From JAMXLO01 sp963794185 (GTDB taxonomy: Bacteria > Pseudomonadota > Alphaproteobacteria > Acetobacterales > Acetobacteraceae): a stretch of 64,000 bases of DNA. The position numbers and the translations under genes were made by a program. Each line of letters opens with the position of its first letter. The stretch's first letter is position 1. The DNA lies in the NCBI GenBank assembly GCA_963794185.1, contig CAWCDM010000128.1, positions 79,851 through 143,850 of the forward strand, read 5' to 3'. Under the pieces are notes generated by a model. The model saw only the letters and a list, made by a program, of their open reading frames with translations. It was not told where the DNA came from and did not search any database. Shown here piece after piece: positions 19,286 to 27,972 of the stretch.

Positions 19286-19714
19286 TCAGTAGAACGTGCC
19301 CGGCTTGAAGCACTGCACGCGGCCGTTCCACACCCACAGCAGCGCGCCGCCCGTGGGGTTGTCGCGGGTCTTGGTGAGCGCCCAGTCGGGAACCTCGGTC
19401 CATCCACCCTGGCGGAGGACCTCGTAGTGGCCGCCGACGGTTCGCCACTCGTTGTCGCCGAGGACAAGCGTGTCCTCGCCGTCGCAGCACATGCCGTCGT
19501 GCTGATTGTGCTGGCTCATGAGCCACGCGTTCCACTCGGGATGCTTTGTGTCGTGCGCCAGAGCGGACCACGAGACGAGCAGCGCGCCCACGAGCATGAG
19601 CATCCACATCGCCGTTGTGAAAACCCGCGCCTTGTGTGCTGCAGGTTCCCAGAAGTCGTGCTGGATGTCTTCGACAACCCAGCCGCTCTCTTCGGTCCAA
19701 CGGGCGCTCTTCAT
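19286..19714 (-). CDS. Membrane-anchored or exported Cys-containing protein, unrecognised
   Basis: A 142-residue protein from the ATG at 19714 (GGGAGA 6-7 bases upstream). A roughly 30-residue polar N-terminus with Trp-rich TEESGWVVEDIQHDFWEP precedes a hydrophobic segment (about 34-53, TTAMWMLMLVGALLVSWSALA) that may be an anchor or an atypical signal. The exported part contains HDGMCCDGEDT with adjacent cysteines, a tryptophan-rich middle and a late Cys in GRVQCFKPGTFY. The pattern resembles small periplasmic proteins seen in alphaproteobacteria. No function is assigned. Confidence 0.7.
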   Translation of the reverse strand: MKSARWTEESGWVVEDIQHDFWEPAAHKARVFTTAMWMLMLVGALLVSWSALAHDTKHPEWNAWLMSQHNQHDGMCCDGEDTLVLGDNEWRTVGGHYEVLRQGGWTEVPDWALTKTRDNPTGGALLWVWNGRVQCFKPGTFY

Positions 19715-19847
19715 CGGTTTCTCCCGCCGCGTGCCTTGTTGCGATGTTCGAGCTGGCAATACGTGGAACCTTGCGGCTCCGCTGATCACCTACCATGCGC
19801 GACACGGCGACGCTGTGAGCCCGCCCACAGCCGCAGTCGCCTTTCCC

Positions 19848-21053
19848 TCAGTGCCGTATATGTTCCGGCCGGAAGCCCATGCCGACAGCTCGCGCAGGCA
19901 GCCGCCGCAGCGCGGGGTAGCGGCCGATCATGCGCACCGCCCAGGCCGGCTTGGGAGTCGTCGTGCCGCGCAGGACACTGCTGATGACCCGGTCCTGGAT
20001 CAGGATCTGCACGCGCTGCGTCACGCGCGTCGGCAGCTCGCGGCGGCGCTGCACGGCGCGGAGATCCTCCTGCGTGGCGGCGCCGTTGCGCATGCGCGGC
20101 ACCAGGACGTTAGCCGCGGCGACGGCGTCCTGGATCGCCAGGTTGATCCCCACCCCGCCCACCGGCGACATGGCATGCGCAGCATCGCCGATGAACAGCA
20201 GGCCGGGGCGATACCAGGTGTCCAGCCGGTTCACCGCCACCGTCAGGAGCTTCACATCGTCCCATGTCGCGAGCTCGTGCACCCGGTCGCGGAGAAATGG
20301 CGCAAGCTGCACGATCTCTGCGTAGAACGCGTCGAGCCCGCGCGCATGCACCGCGTCGATGCCGCCCTTGGGAATGACGAACGCGCACTGCCAGTAGTCG
20401 TTGCGATCCAGCATGATGAAGAAGCGCCCGGCATCCACGCGGCCGAGCGTCTGCCCTGGATCGCCCGCCCGCTTCGACAGGCGCAGCCACAGCACGTCCA
20501 TCGGCGCGCCGCGATCGACAACCTCGAAGCCGGCTGTGTCGCGCAGCGTCGAGTGGCGGCCGTCGGCGCCGATGACCAGCTCGGCCCGAATGTCCAGCGC
20601 ACCGTCGGGTCCCTGCGCGGACACGCCGACCATCCGGTCGCCTTCGCGGATGAGACCGGTCGCCTCCGTGTGCATTTGCAGCCGGAACGTCGGATAGCGC
20701 CTGGCCTCGGCTGCGAGAAAATCAAGAAAGTCCCATTGCGGCATGAAGGCGACGAACTTGCAGCGCGTCGGCATGTGGGTGAAGTCGGCGATCTCGAAGA
20801 ATTCGGCGCCGATCTGCACGCCGAGCGAGCGAACCTCGGTGTGCGGCAGCGCGAGGAACGCGTCCAGCAGGCCAAGCTCGTGCATCACCTGCATGGTGGA
20901 GGGATGCACCGTGTCGCCGCGAAAGTCCCGCAGGAAATCCCCGTGCTTCTCCAGCACGACGACATCGGTGCCGGCGCGTGCGAGCAGCAGGCCCAGCATC
21001 ATGCCGGCAGGGCCGCCTCCGGCGATGCAGCAGCGGGTCGTGATGTCGGGCAT
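19848..21053 (-). CDS. FAD-dependent aromatic hydroxylase-type oxidoreductase
   Basis: A 401-residue group A flavoprotein monooxygenase. CCIAGGGPAGMMLGLLLARAG (residues 8-28) is the FAD ADP-binding GxGxxG, VIGADGRHSTLRD the DG motif, and FIGDAAHAMSPVGGVGINLAIQDA the C-terminal GD motif. The family hydroxylates aromatic or similar substrates with NAD(P)H and O2. It lies 3 bp after an LLM-type flavin enzyme on the same strand, so the two are probably co-expressed, and an MlrC-type gene is nearby. The substrate is unknown. Confidence 0.9.
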   Translation of the reverse strand: MPDITTRCCIAGGGPAGMMLGLLLARAGTDVVVLEKHGDFLRDFRGDTVHPSTMQVMHELGLLDAFLALPHTEVRSLGVQIGAEFFEIADFTHMPTRCKFVAFMPQWDFLDFLAAEARRYPTFRLQMHTEATGLIREGDRMVGVSAQGPDGALDIRAELVIGADGRHSTLRDTAGFEVVDRGAPMDVLWLRLSKRAGDPGQTLGRVDAGRFFIMLDRNDYWQCAFVIPKGGIDAVHARGLDAFYAEIVQLAPFLRDRVHELATWDDVKLLTVAVNRLDTWYRPGLLFIGDAAHAMSPVGGVGINLAIQDAVAAANVLVPRMRNGAATQEDLRAVQRRRELPTRVTQRVQILIQDRVISSVLRGTTTPKPAWAVRMIGRYPALRRLPARAVGMGFRPEHIRH

Positions 21054-21056
21054 GCG

Positions 21057-22310
21057 CTATTCGGCCGCGTGCACGCGCGGCGTGTAGGCGGGCACCGCGG
21101 CGCGCTGCGCAGTGTCCATCGGCTGTGGCCACCAGCGATGCTCGTATTCGGAGAACTTCGAGGCGAGCTTCGGCATCACCTGCTCGGCGAACAGGCGCGT
21201 GTTGTACTTGGTCAGCGTCTTGCTCATGTTGCCGAACTGCACCAGCAGCATGAGGTTGCCGACATGCAGGTTGGACGAAAGTTCGTCGATCTGTTCGGCG
21301 ACTTCGTCCGGCGTGCCGATCACGAGATAGCCGCTGTCCACCAGCTCCTTCATATCGCCGGGCCGTGCCTTCGATTTGGCGGCGGCTGCGCTGACCTGGC
21401 TCAGCATGCCCAGGCGCTGCGTGGGTTCGGTGGTGTAGCCTGGCGGCGCGGCAAAGCGCGGATCGATGTGCAGGCAGCGGCCGAAGAAGTACTCTGCCGC
21501 TTCCGTGTAGAGGTCGAGCGCCTGCTGACGGGTTTCCGCCACCGCCACGGTCTGCGCGAAACCGGCACGGTACGGATTGCGGTCCTTGCCCAGCCGGTCC
21601 ATCTCCGCCCAGAACCCGTCCATCGTCGCCTTGCCGATCTTGTGGCCGTAATACGACAGATACGAGTAGACGTAGTCCATCTCGGCGCACCACTGCCAGG
21701 TCTCGATCGAGCCACCGCCGGGAATCCAGATCGGCGGGTGCGGGCGCTGAATCGGCCGCGGCCAGATGTTGACGTAGCGCTGCTGGTTGAAGCGGCCGTT
21801 GAACGCGAACGTGTCGCGCTCGGTCCACGCACGCATGATGAGGTCGTGCGCCTCGTAGTACCGGTCGCGAAGCTGCGACGGGTTCTGGCCGTAGGCGAAG
21901 CAGGTATCCATCGGCGTGCCCACCGGAAATCCCGCGATCAGCCGCCCGCCGGAGATGCAGTCGATCATCGCGAATTCTTCAGCAACGCGCGTCGGCGGAT
22001 TATACAGTGCCAGCGAATTGCCCATGACGCAGATCGTGGTGTCTGTGGTGCGGCGGGCGAGCGAGGATGCGATCAGGTTGGGCGACGGCATCAGTCCGTA
22101 GCCGTTGGAATGATGCTCGTTGACGCAGATCGCATCGAACCCGCAGGCGGCGGCGTATTCCAGTTCGTCCATGAAATCGTTGTACATGTGGTGCGCGCGC
22201 TTCGGATCGAACAGCGAGGAATGGATGTCGACCCACACCGAGGGATGCTTCTCGCGGAAATCCGCGGGCAGTTCGGTGTATGGCATCAGGTGGAACCACA
22301 TGAACTTCAT
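21057..22310 (-). CDS. LLM-class flavin-dependent oxidoreductase
   Basis: A 417-residue bacterial-luciferase-like TIM-barrel protein. The start is placed at MKFMWFHLMPYTELP (22310), because the 15 upstream in-frame residues look non-conserved. Family features include DAICVNEHHSNGYGLMPSPNLIASSLARRT, ISGGRLIAGFPVGTPMD and IWIPGGGSIETWQW. Such enzymes use reduced flavin supplied by a reductase to oxygenate or reduce organic substrates. It is transcribed with the FAD monooxygenase and divergent from the truncated mlrC copy. Confidence 0.88.
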   Translation of the reverse strand: MKFMWFHLMPYTELPADFREKHPSVWVDIHSSLFDPKRAHHMYNDFMDELEYAAACGFDAICVNEHHSNGYGLMPSPNLIASSLARRTTDTTICVMGNSLALYNPPTRVAEEFAMIDCISGGRLIAGFPVGTPMDTCFAYGQNPSQLRDRYYEAHDLIMRAWTERDTFAFNGRFNQQRYVNIWPRPIQRPHPPIWIPGGGSIETWQWCAEMDYVYSYLSYYGHKIGKATMDGFWAEMDRLGKDRNPYRAGFAQTVAVAETRQQALDLYTEAAEYFFGRCLHIDPRFAAPPGYTTEPTQRLGMLSQVSAAAAKSKARPGDMKELVDSGYLVIGTPDEVAEQIDELSSNLHVGNLMLLVQFGNMSKTLTKYNTRLFAEQVMPKLASKFSEYEHRWWPQPMDTAQRAAVPAYTPRVHAAE

Positions 22311-22411
22311 ATGACGTACTCCGGGGGCTTTGGCCGACAAGGATTGTGCCGACACAGGCTTTGGAAGAAAAGGTCCGCAACACGGTAATTCGTTTCTTTC
22401 GGAGCCCGATC

Positions 22412-22942
22412 ATGACCCAGCGCATCGCCATCGGCGGCTTCCTGCACGAGAGCCACTCGTTTGCGCCGCAGCCGACCACCTACGCCAATTTTGTGCGCCC
22501 AGGCGGTTTCCCGCCACTGGCCGTCGGCGCGGCGGTGCTGGATAGGGTGCGCGGCACCTCGGTTCCCGCTGCCGGAGCGCTTGCCGTCGCCGAAGCAGCC
22601 GGCGTCACGGTGATCCCTCTGGCGTGGTGCGTCGCCAATCCTGCTGGCCCGGTGCAGGACGAGGCGTTCGAGCGCATCGCGGCATTGATCTGTGCTGAAC
22701 TCTCACGCGCACTGGATGAAGACCCGCTGGATGGCGTTTACCTCGATCTGCACGGTGCCGCGGTGGTGGAGAGCTTTCCCGACGCCGAGGGCGAGTTGCT
22801 GCGCCGCGTCCGCGCCATTGTCGGCGACACGCCGATCACCATCAGTCTCGATCCGCATGCCAACCTGACGTCGCAGACGGTCACGCTGGCGGACGCCGTC
22901 GTGCCGTTCCGCACCTACCCGCATTTAGATTTTATTAGATGA
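22412..22942 (+). pseudogene. Truncated MlrC-type (M81) metallopeptidase copy
   Basis: The first 171 codons match the intact gene at 25324 almost residue for residue, with 12 amino-acid differences counted by eye. After FRTYPH the similarity stops at about 22923 and a short unrelated tail LDFIR ends the frame. The remaining two thirds of the protein is absent. Sequence similarity to the intact copy extends only about 8 bases upstream of the ATG. What follows is AT-richer foreign DNA. It is a decayed paralogue or the remnant of a duplication broken by an insertion, and is unlikely to be functional. Confidence 0.9.
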
Positions 22943-23367
22943 GGCGCTCAATCCTGCCACCGTCTGGAAACGGTGCAACGAGAGAGGTCGGCATGAACAC
23001 TGAATTTTACGCCAATTTGCAGCGATACATTGTGAACTCAGGTATTGATTCCTCTGTATTGAGAGGGCAGCCTGCGGGAACAGTGAAGGCGGCGCAGGAG
23101 TTCCTATACAACATTGACCTTGCTGAGTTTGCACATTGCACTTCTTTCGCGACCCTACTGGATGATAAAACTGTGGCTCTGAAGAAAAAGCTTCCTGTGT
23201 CGATGGACGGCTGCCGCAGGGCATCATGGGGTCACGCAAGGAAGTGTCTGAATATTTTCCTTAGAAAGGCGCTCTACGACCACTACTTGCGGTGTCGATA
23301 CAAACTTGGCTCGATCGAGTCGAGTACGAGAGCTTCCGTTAGATTCACATGCGGCAAGGGGAATTAG

Positions 23368-24984
23368 CCCGCATTATTCGTAGCCGCCCATTGACGCTCC
23401 GCGGCCACGAAAGTCGTTCCACCTCCGGTTGTGTGGACATGTCGTCGCGCGGCCACTTTGCGGTGGCCGTTGGAGAGGCTTGGGTCTCGGTTGGAGGTTG
23501 ACGGAACGGGCGACGGGCGGGGCGGCAGCCCCGCGGTTCAGACGGTCAGGCGCGGCAAACGTCCCAGCATCAGTGTGAAGATTGCCTGATCCGGCGTGCT
23601 GGTCGGCAGGTGCAGCTTGATCTGCCGCTTCAGGTCCACCACGCGAACGGCGAGCTTGACCAGTCGCAGGCGCAGGGTATCGAACTGCATGACGCGCCAC
23701 GACGAGCGTCGCGGCATCAGCACGCGAAGGTGCCACATCATCCAATAGGCGCCGGCATGCAGGAACAGCCGCAGCTGGTTGGCGCTCGACGTGTGGCAAG
23801 AGGTGCGGTCTGCCGCCAGGTGGGTCTTGAACGACTTGATATGGTTCTCCGCCTGGCCGCGCTGGCAATAGACCTTTTCGTAGATGGTGCGAGGCGAACC
23901 GGCATCGAGGTTGGTGGCGATGAAGCGCGTGTCCACACCGTCGGGTCCAGCTTCGATGCGGGCGATGATGCGTTCGACGCGATCCCAGCTCGCGGCGCCG
24001 TCGTAGAATTCCTTGAAGCGCCGGAGCTTGTCGGGACCACCCGCGGCGGCGAAGCGCGCCGCCGTGCTCTGCTCCAGTGTGTCGATATGGCGGCGCAACG
24101 TGGTCGTCGTGGCGACGCCGAGGGCATAATCGACGCGGTTGGCGCGGCAGAAGCGGAGCACTTCGGGCGTGCAATAATGGCTGTCGCCGCGCAGCAGGAT
24201 CTCGACCCGAGGCCAATGGCTGCGAATGCGCGCGATCAGCCGACGCAGCAGCGTCACGATCTCGCGCCCGTCCGGACGTCGCGCCGGGCGCAGCACGGCA
24301 CCCACCAGGCGACCGTCGCCATCGAACACCACGATCGGCTGGAAGCCGTATTCGTCGTAATAGGCGTTGAACAGCCGCAACTGCTGGCCGCCATGGGCGG
24401 CATCGAAGGTATCGTCAACGTCGAGCACGATCCGGCGCGGCACGTGGCGGAAGCTGTCGCAGTAGAAATCGACCATGGCGTAGCCCATGCGCAGCAGGGT
24501 GCGCTTGTCCGGCAGGTTCTCCAGTCGCGAGATCGTCGGCTGCGAGCACAGTGCGCCGTCTTCCGGCAGGCGTCCCATCGCCAGCTTGAACATCGGATCA
24601 TGCCGCAGCGCATCAGCATCATTGCCGTCTTCGTAGCCCGCGGCGATCATCAGCATGCGGAAGCGGACGATCTCGTCGAGTTGGTGGGTGACCTGCTCCG
24701 GCACACGCGGGTCGGCGATGCAGCCCGCCACGCGAGCGGCGATGCCAAGCCGCTGTTCGATCTCCCGCAGCGCCAGAAGACCGCCGTCGGAGGACAGCAG
24801 GCCGCCGTCAAAACGAGCAACGATCGGCTTGCCAGCAACCGGCGACAATCCCGGCAGCGACGCGGTAGATGCAACTTTGGCGGGCATGGTGTTTCAGCTT
24901 TCCGATGGGAATCGGTTCGACACCAATTCCTACATCGGATCAATAGGTTGTACCAGACCCTTCAGATGCGCTGCATAATGCGGG
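23368..24984. mobile_element. IS1380-family insertion sequence, about 1.6 kb
   Basis: The element carries one transposase gene on the minus strand. Its ends are inverted: CCCGCATTAT at 23368-23377 and the exact complement at 24975-24984. The flanking four bases are TTAG on the left (23364-23367) and CTAG on the right (24985-24988), a likely 4-bp target duplication with one mismatch. The inverted match extends over TAG on both sides to 13 bp. Length and single large ORF fit the IS1380 family. It interrupts the foreign gene at 22993-25172. Confidence 0.85.
23538..24887 (-). CDS. IS1380 family transposase
   Basis: A 449-residue DDE transposase. The candidate catalytic triad is visible as D in VLDVDDTFDAAHGGQ (about residue 156), D in LLRGDSHYCTPEVL (about 238) and E in RGQAENHIKSFKTHLAADR (about 350). 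The N-terminal FDGGLLSSDGGLLALREIEQRLG and the Y-(2)-R-(3)-E-like C-terminal stretch are characteristic of IS1380. No frameshift or stop is seen, so the enzyme looks intact and the element may be active. Codon use is high GC like the host, unlike the gene it interrupts. Confidence 0.93.
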   Translation of the reverse strand: MPAKVASTASLPGLSPVAGKPIVARFDGGLLSSDGGLLALREIEQRLGIAARVAGCIADPRVPEQVTHQLDEIVRFRMLMIAAGYEDGNDADALRHDPMFKLAMGRLPEDGALCSQPTISRLENLPDKRTLLRMGYAMVDFYCDSFRHVPRRIVLDVDDTFDAAHGGQQLRLFNAYYDEYGFQPIVVFDGDGRLVGAVLRPARRPDGREIVTLLRRLIARIRSHWPRVEILLRGDSHYCTPEVLRFCRANRVDYALGVATTTTLRRHIDTLEQSTAARFAAAGGPDKLRRFKEFYDGAASWDRVERIIARIEAGPDGVDTRFIATNLDAGSPRTIYEKVYCQRGQAENHIKSFKTHLAADRTSCHTSSANQLRLFLHAGAYWMMWHLRVLMPRRSSWRVMQFDTLRLRLVKLAVRVVDLKRQIKLHLPTSTPDQAIFTLMLGRLPRLTV

Positions 24985-25172
24985 CTAGGTGCAACGCCAA
25001 GAAGTATCATCTCGACCCACCGCCAACGTGGGACACCATAACTCGATTAACATCTAAGGCAAACGCTTGCTGGCAGGATAAAGCAAGCGAAGTAGCAGCG
25101 AAGAAAAAAATACATCGTGTTCATCTCGATCTTTGGTATTGGCGGCCCGCCGTCGACAAGGCCTGCAAGTAA

Positions 25173-25323
25173 ATGACGGGACAAGGTGATGGATGTCTGC
25201 TGTCGATGGCTTCTTCAATGTACCGCTGCGCTAGCGCCTCATCATAAAGCGCGGACGGGAGGAAAGTTCCCATTCCAGCCAGACACAGTGGCTGCGAGAT
25301 CTTAAACTTAGGGGTGCCCGACA
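25173..25323. other. Foreign-like spacer upstream of intact mlrC, no confident gene
   Basis: The 151 bp between the split foreign gene and the intact mlrC has lower GC than the flanks. On the minus strand a frame reading MGTFLPSALYDEALAQRYIE (start near 25276) continues into the end of the plus-strand gene. It could be the remnant of a neighbouring foreign gene but is too short to support. The mlrC start at 25324 has no strong purine-rich site directly upstream, only AGGGG at about -12. Promoter signals were not identified. Confidence 0.4.
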
Positions 25324-26814
25324 ATGACCCAACGCATCGCCATCGGCGGCTTCCTGCACGAGAGCCACTCGTTTGCGCCGCTGCCGACCACCTACGCCGA
25401 TTTCGTGCGTCCGGCCGGTTTTCCGCCGCTGACCGAGGGCGCGGCGGTGCTCGATGCGGTACGCGGCACATCGGTGCCCATTGCCGGGGCGCTGGCCGTC
25501 GCCGAGGCAGCCGGCGTCACAGTGATCCCGCTGGCCTGGTGCTTCGCCAATCCTGCCGGCCCGGTGCAGGACGAAGCTTTCGAGCGGATTGCGGCATTGA
25601 TCTGTGCTGAACTGTCACGCGCGTTGGATGAAGCGCCGCTCGATGGCGTTTACCTCGATCTCCACGGTGCCGCGGTGGTCGAGAGCTTTCCCGACGCCGA
25701 AGGCGAACTGCTGCGCCGCGCCCGCGCCATCGTCGGCGACACGCCGATGACCATCAGCCTCGATCCGCATGCCAACCTGACGTCGCAGATGGTCACGCTG
25801 GCGGACGCCGTCGTGCCGTTCCGCACCTACCCTCATGTCGACATGAAGGAGGCCGGCGCCCAGGCGATGCGGCTTCTGCTGCAGCGCATCGGCCGCGGCG
25901 CGCCATGGGCGCGCGCCTTCCGCCAGTTCGATTTCTGGATTCCGATCGGCAGCCAGTGCACGCTGCTGCAGCCGATGAAGGAGGTGATGGAGGAACGCGC
26001 CTCGCTCGCCGAACGCCTCGACGTGACGGAACTCGCTTTCTGCTTCGGCTTTCCCTACGCCGATTTCGCCGATTGCGGTGCTGCACTTGCGGCCTATGCC
26101 GATACGCAGGCGAAGGCCGATGCGGCAGCGGATGCCTTCGCCGCCCATGTCGCCGCACGCGAGAGCCAATTCGTGCAGGACACGCTGCCGGCGGCCGAGG
26201 CTGTTGCGGAGGCGAAGCGCGCTGCGCTGGGCGCGTCGAAACCGATCGTGATCGCCGACACGCAGGACAATCCCGGCGGCGGCGGACACGGCGACACGAC
26301 CGGCCTGCTTGGCGAGCTGGTGCACCAGAAGGCGGAAGGAGCGGTGCTCTGCCTGATCAATGATGCGGCGAGCGTTGCGGCGTGCCATGCGGCAGGCGAG
26401 GGTGGGTCGGTCGCGCTCTCGCTTGGCGGCAAGTCGGATGGTCTGCCGTTTGATTGCACGGCGCGCGTGCTGAAACTCACCGATGGGCGCTTCACGTTGA
26501 CCGGGCCGATGGGCGCCGGCAATCCCGGGAATCTCGGGCCGTGCGCGCTGATCGACATCGACGGCGTGCGCGTGATGGTGGTGTCGCACAAGATGCAGGC
26601 ACTCGATCAGGCGATCCTGCGGCATGTCGGCATCGAGCCGAGCGAGTGTCCGATACTGGTGTTGAAATCCTCGGTGCATTTCCGTGCCGATTTCGGGCCT
26701 ATCGCGGGGAGGATCATCGTCGGGATTGCCCCGGGGCCGGTGGTGGCGGATCCGGCGATCCTGAATTTTCGCTATGTGCGGGCGAACGTGAGACGGCGGC
26801 CACGTGCTGGGTGA
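25324..26814 (+). CDS. MlrC-type M81 family metallopeptidase
   Basis: A 496-residue protein of the microcystin LR degradation C family. It begins MTQRIAIGGFLHESHSFAP, contains DGVYLDLHGAAV and ISLDPHANLT (probable zinc ligands near residues 113 and 148), and the conserved VIADTQDNPGGGGHGDTT loop near 315. MlrC itself cleaves linear peptides from microcystin; most relatives have unknown peptide or amide substrates. A truncated second copy lies 2.9 kb upstream. A palindromic repeat follows the stop. The neighbouring flavin enzymes suggest a degradative locus, which is inference. Confidence 0.9.
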   Translation: MTQRIAIGGFLHESHSFAPLPTTYADFVRPAGFPPLTEGAAVLDAVRGTSVPIAGALAVAEAAGVTVIPLAWCFANPAGPVQDEAFERIAALICAELSRALDEAPLDGVYLDLHGAAVVESFPDAEGELLRRARAIVGDTPMTISLDPHANLTSQMVTLADAVVPFRTYPHVDMKEAGAQAMRLLLQRIGRGAPWARAFRQFDFWIPIGSQCTLLQPMKEVMEERASLAERLDVTELAFCFGFPYADFADCGAALAAYADTQAKADAAADAFAAHVAARESQFVQDTLPAAEAVAEAKRAALGASKPIVIADTQDNPGGGGHGDTTGLLGELVHQKAEGAVLCLINDAASVAACHAAGEGGSVALSLGGKSDGLPFDCTARVLKLTDGRFTLTGPMGAGNPGNLGPCALIDIDGVRVMVVSHKMQALDQAILRHVGIEPSECPILVLKSSVHFRADFGPIAGRIIVGIAPGPVVADPAILNFRYVRANVRRRPRAG

Positions 26815-26827
26815 AGGAAGAAGGTAG

Positions 26828-26928
26828 ATTCACCACAAAGACACAGAGACACGAAGGAAGGAAAATGTTGCGCTTCGCGCGAAGCGCAATTTCAGCCTTC
26901 TCCGTGTCTCTGTGTCTTTGTGGTGAAT
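26828..26928. repeat. Palindromic repeat with CACAAAGACACAGAGACACG arms
   Basis: The arms ATTCACCACAAAGACACAG... (26828-26853) and their inverse (26903-26928) are 26 bp and perfectly complementary. The centre contains a second palindrome, GCGCTTCGCGCGAAGCGC (26870-26887). A related element lies at 39330-39396. It follows the mlrC stop by 13 bp and may act as a transcript end or stabiliser. Repeats with these arms are widespread in unrelated bacterial genomes. Confidence 0.85.
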
Positions 26929-27027
26929 TTACTTACTGTTTTGCGTATCAGACCAGGCTCACCGACCCGCTTGCAATGTCATAGACGTTGGCGCGAAAGT
27001 CCTGGCCAACCGCGAACATTGCAACGG

Positions 27028-27972
27028 CTACACATGGCTTTCTCCCTCGACCGCGTGGAGTGCCGCCAGCACTTCTGCGGCGCGCGGTATCGGCGCGACG
27101 GCACCGTAGCCGGTGCATTTCAATGCCGCCGCCACGCCGGCATAGCGCGCAGCAGCTTCCGGCGCGTCGCCGGCCAGAATTCGCGCCAGGAAGCTGCCGC
27201 AGAACGTGTCGCCTGCGCCGGTGGCATCGACGACGTTCACGTCGTGCTTCGGCATCCGCACGCGATATTCCGGCGTCGCTACATAGGCGCCGGACTCGCC
27301 CATCTTCAACACCACCACTTTCGGCCCGAGCCGCAGGTAGAAATCCAGCATCGCGTCCGGATCGATGAGGCCCGTCAGGATCCGCACGTCCTCAATTCCC
27401 GGCAATGCATAATCGGTCTGCGCCATCGCGGCATGCATCACCGCGGCGGCGCGCGCCGGGGGCCACAGACGAGGGCGGTAATTGGTATCGTATGCAACCT
27501 TCACCCCGTTTCGCCGCGCAATGTCGATTGCGGCGAACACCGCATCGGTCGCCGAATTGGAAATCCCCTGGCTGATGCCGGAGACATAGAACATGCGCGC
27601 CGCGGCGATCGCCGGCTCGGGCAGGTCCGCTGACGTATACATCGCGGCAGCCGAGTTGGCGCGGTAGTGGAGGAAGTGATGATCCTGAGCGTCGTGGGTG
27701 ACGAAATACACGCCGGTCAACCAGCGATCGGTCCGGATTACCGTGGAGGCATCGACGCCCTCGCGCGCCCACAGCGCCATGAAACTGTCGCCCGGCATGT
27801 CCTGGCCCACCGCAGTGATGTAGCCGACGCGCGCCCCCTGTCGCGCGGCGGCGATCGCGGCGTTGGAAGTGTCGCCGCCATGACCCTCGAGATAATGCCG
27901 CGAGCCGTCGGGTTGCGGCGGGAGCTGGTTGAACTCCAGCATCGGTTCGCCCATGCACAGCAGGTCGACCAT
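27028..27972 (-). CDS. kdgK: 2-keto-3-deoxygluconate kinase, PfkB family
   Basis: A 314-residue ribokinase-fold sugar kinase. N-terminal LLCMGEPMLEFNQLP and GGDTSNAAIAAARQGARVGYI form the sugar-binding lid region. DATGAGDTFCGSFLARIL near residue 247 is the PfkB signature with the catalytic Asp. The product of KDG phosphorylation, KDPG, is the substrate of the aldolase encoded just upstream, so the pair converts 2-keto-3-deoxygluconate to pyruvate and glyceraldehyde 3-phosphate. The kdgK start and eda stop share one base. Confidence 0.9.
   Translation of the reverse strand: MVDLLCMGEPMLEFNQLPPQPDGSRHYLEGHGGDTSNAAIAAARQGARVGYITAVGQDMPGDSFMALWAREGVDASTVIRTDRWLTGVYFVTHDAQDHHFLHYRANSAAAMYTSADLPEPAIAAARMFYVSGISQGISNSATDAVFAAIDIARRNGVKVAYDTNYRPRLWPPARAAAVMHAAMAQTDYALPGIEDVRILTGLIDPDAMLDFYLRLGPKVVVLKMGESGAYVATPEYRVRMPKHDVNVVDATGAGDTFCGSFLARILAGDAPEAAARYAGVAAALKCTGYGAVAPIPRAAEVLAALHAVEGESHV

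Larger units (their letters stand above)
22993..25172 (+). pseudogene. Foreign AT-richer gene split by an insertion sequence
   Basis: The 5' part starts at ATG 22993 with GAGAGG upstream (MNTEFYANLQRYIVNSGIDS) and runs to about 23330 (KCLNIFLRKALYDHYLRCRY). A frameshift then leads to LPLDSHAARGI, where the IS1380-type element begins. The 3' part resumes at 24985 as RCNAKKYHLDPPPTW and ends IHRVHLDLWYWRP... at 25172. Removing the element and one TTAG/CTAG copy rejoins the last two parts in frame. The pieces resemble an uncharacterised bacterial protein family of roughly 180 residues, recalled only as hypothetical. Base composition is clearly lower in GC than the surroundings. Confidence 0.75.

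Noticed and set aside
19506..22388. Plus-strand frame of 960 codons across three genes
   Set aside because: It runs antisense through the FAD and LLM enzymes, has no recognisable domain and has an atypical composition.
25121..25276. Small minus-strand frame MGTFLPSALYDEALAQRYIE... next to the intact mlrC
   Set aside because: It overlaps the end of the split foreign gene and is about 50 codons long; it could be a gene remnant but cannot be supported.
26828..26928. Palindrome considered as a CRISPR-like or phage attachment feature
   Set aside because: There is only one inverted pair, no regularly spaced units and no integrase nearby; it matches a common dispersed repeat type also present at 39330-39396.
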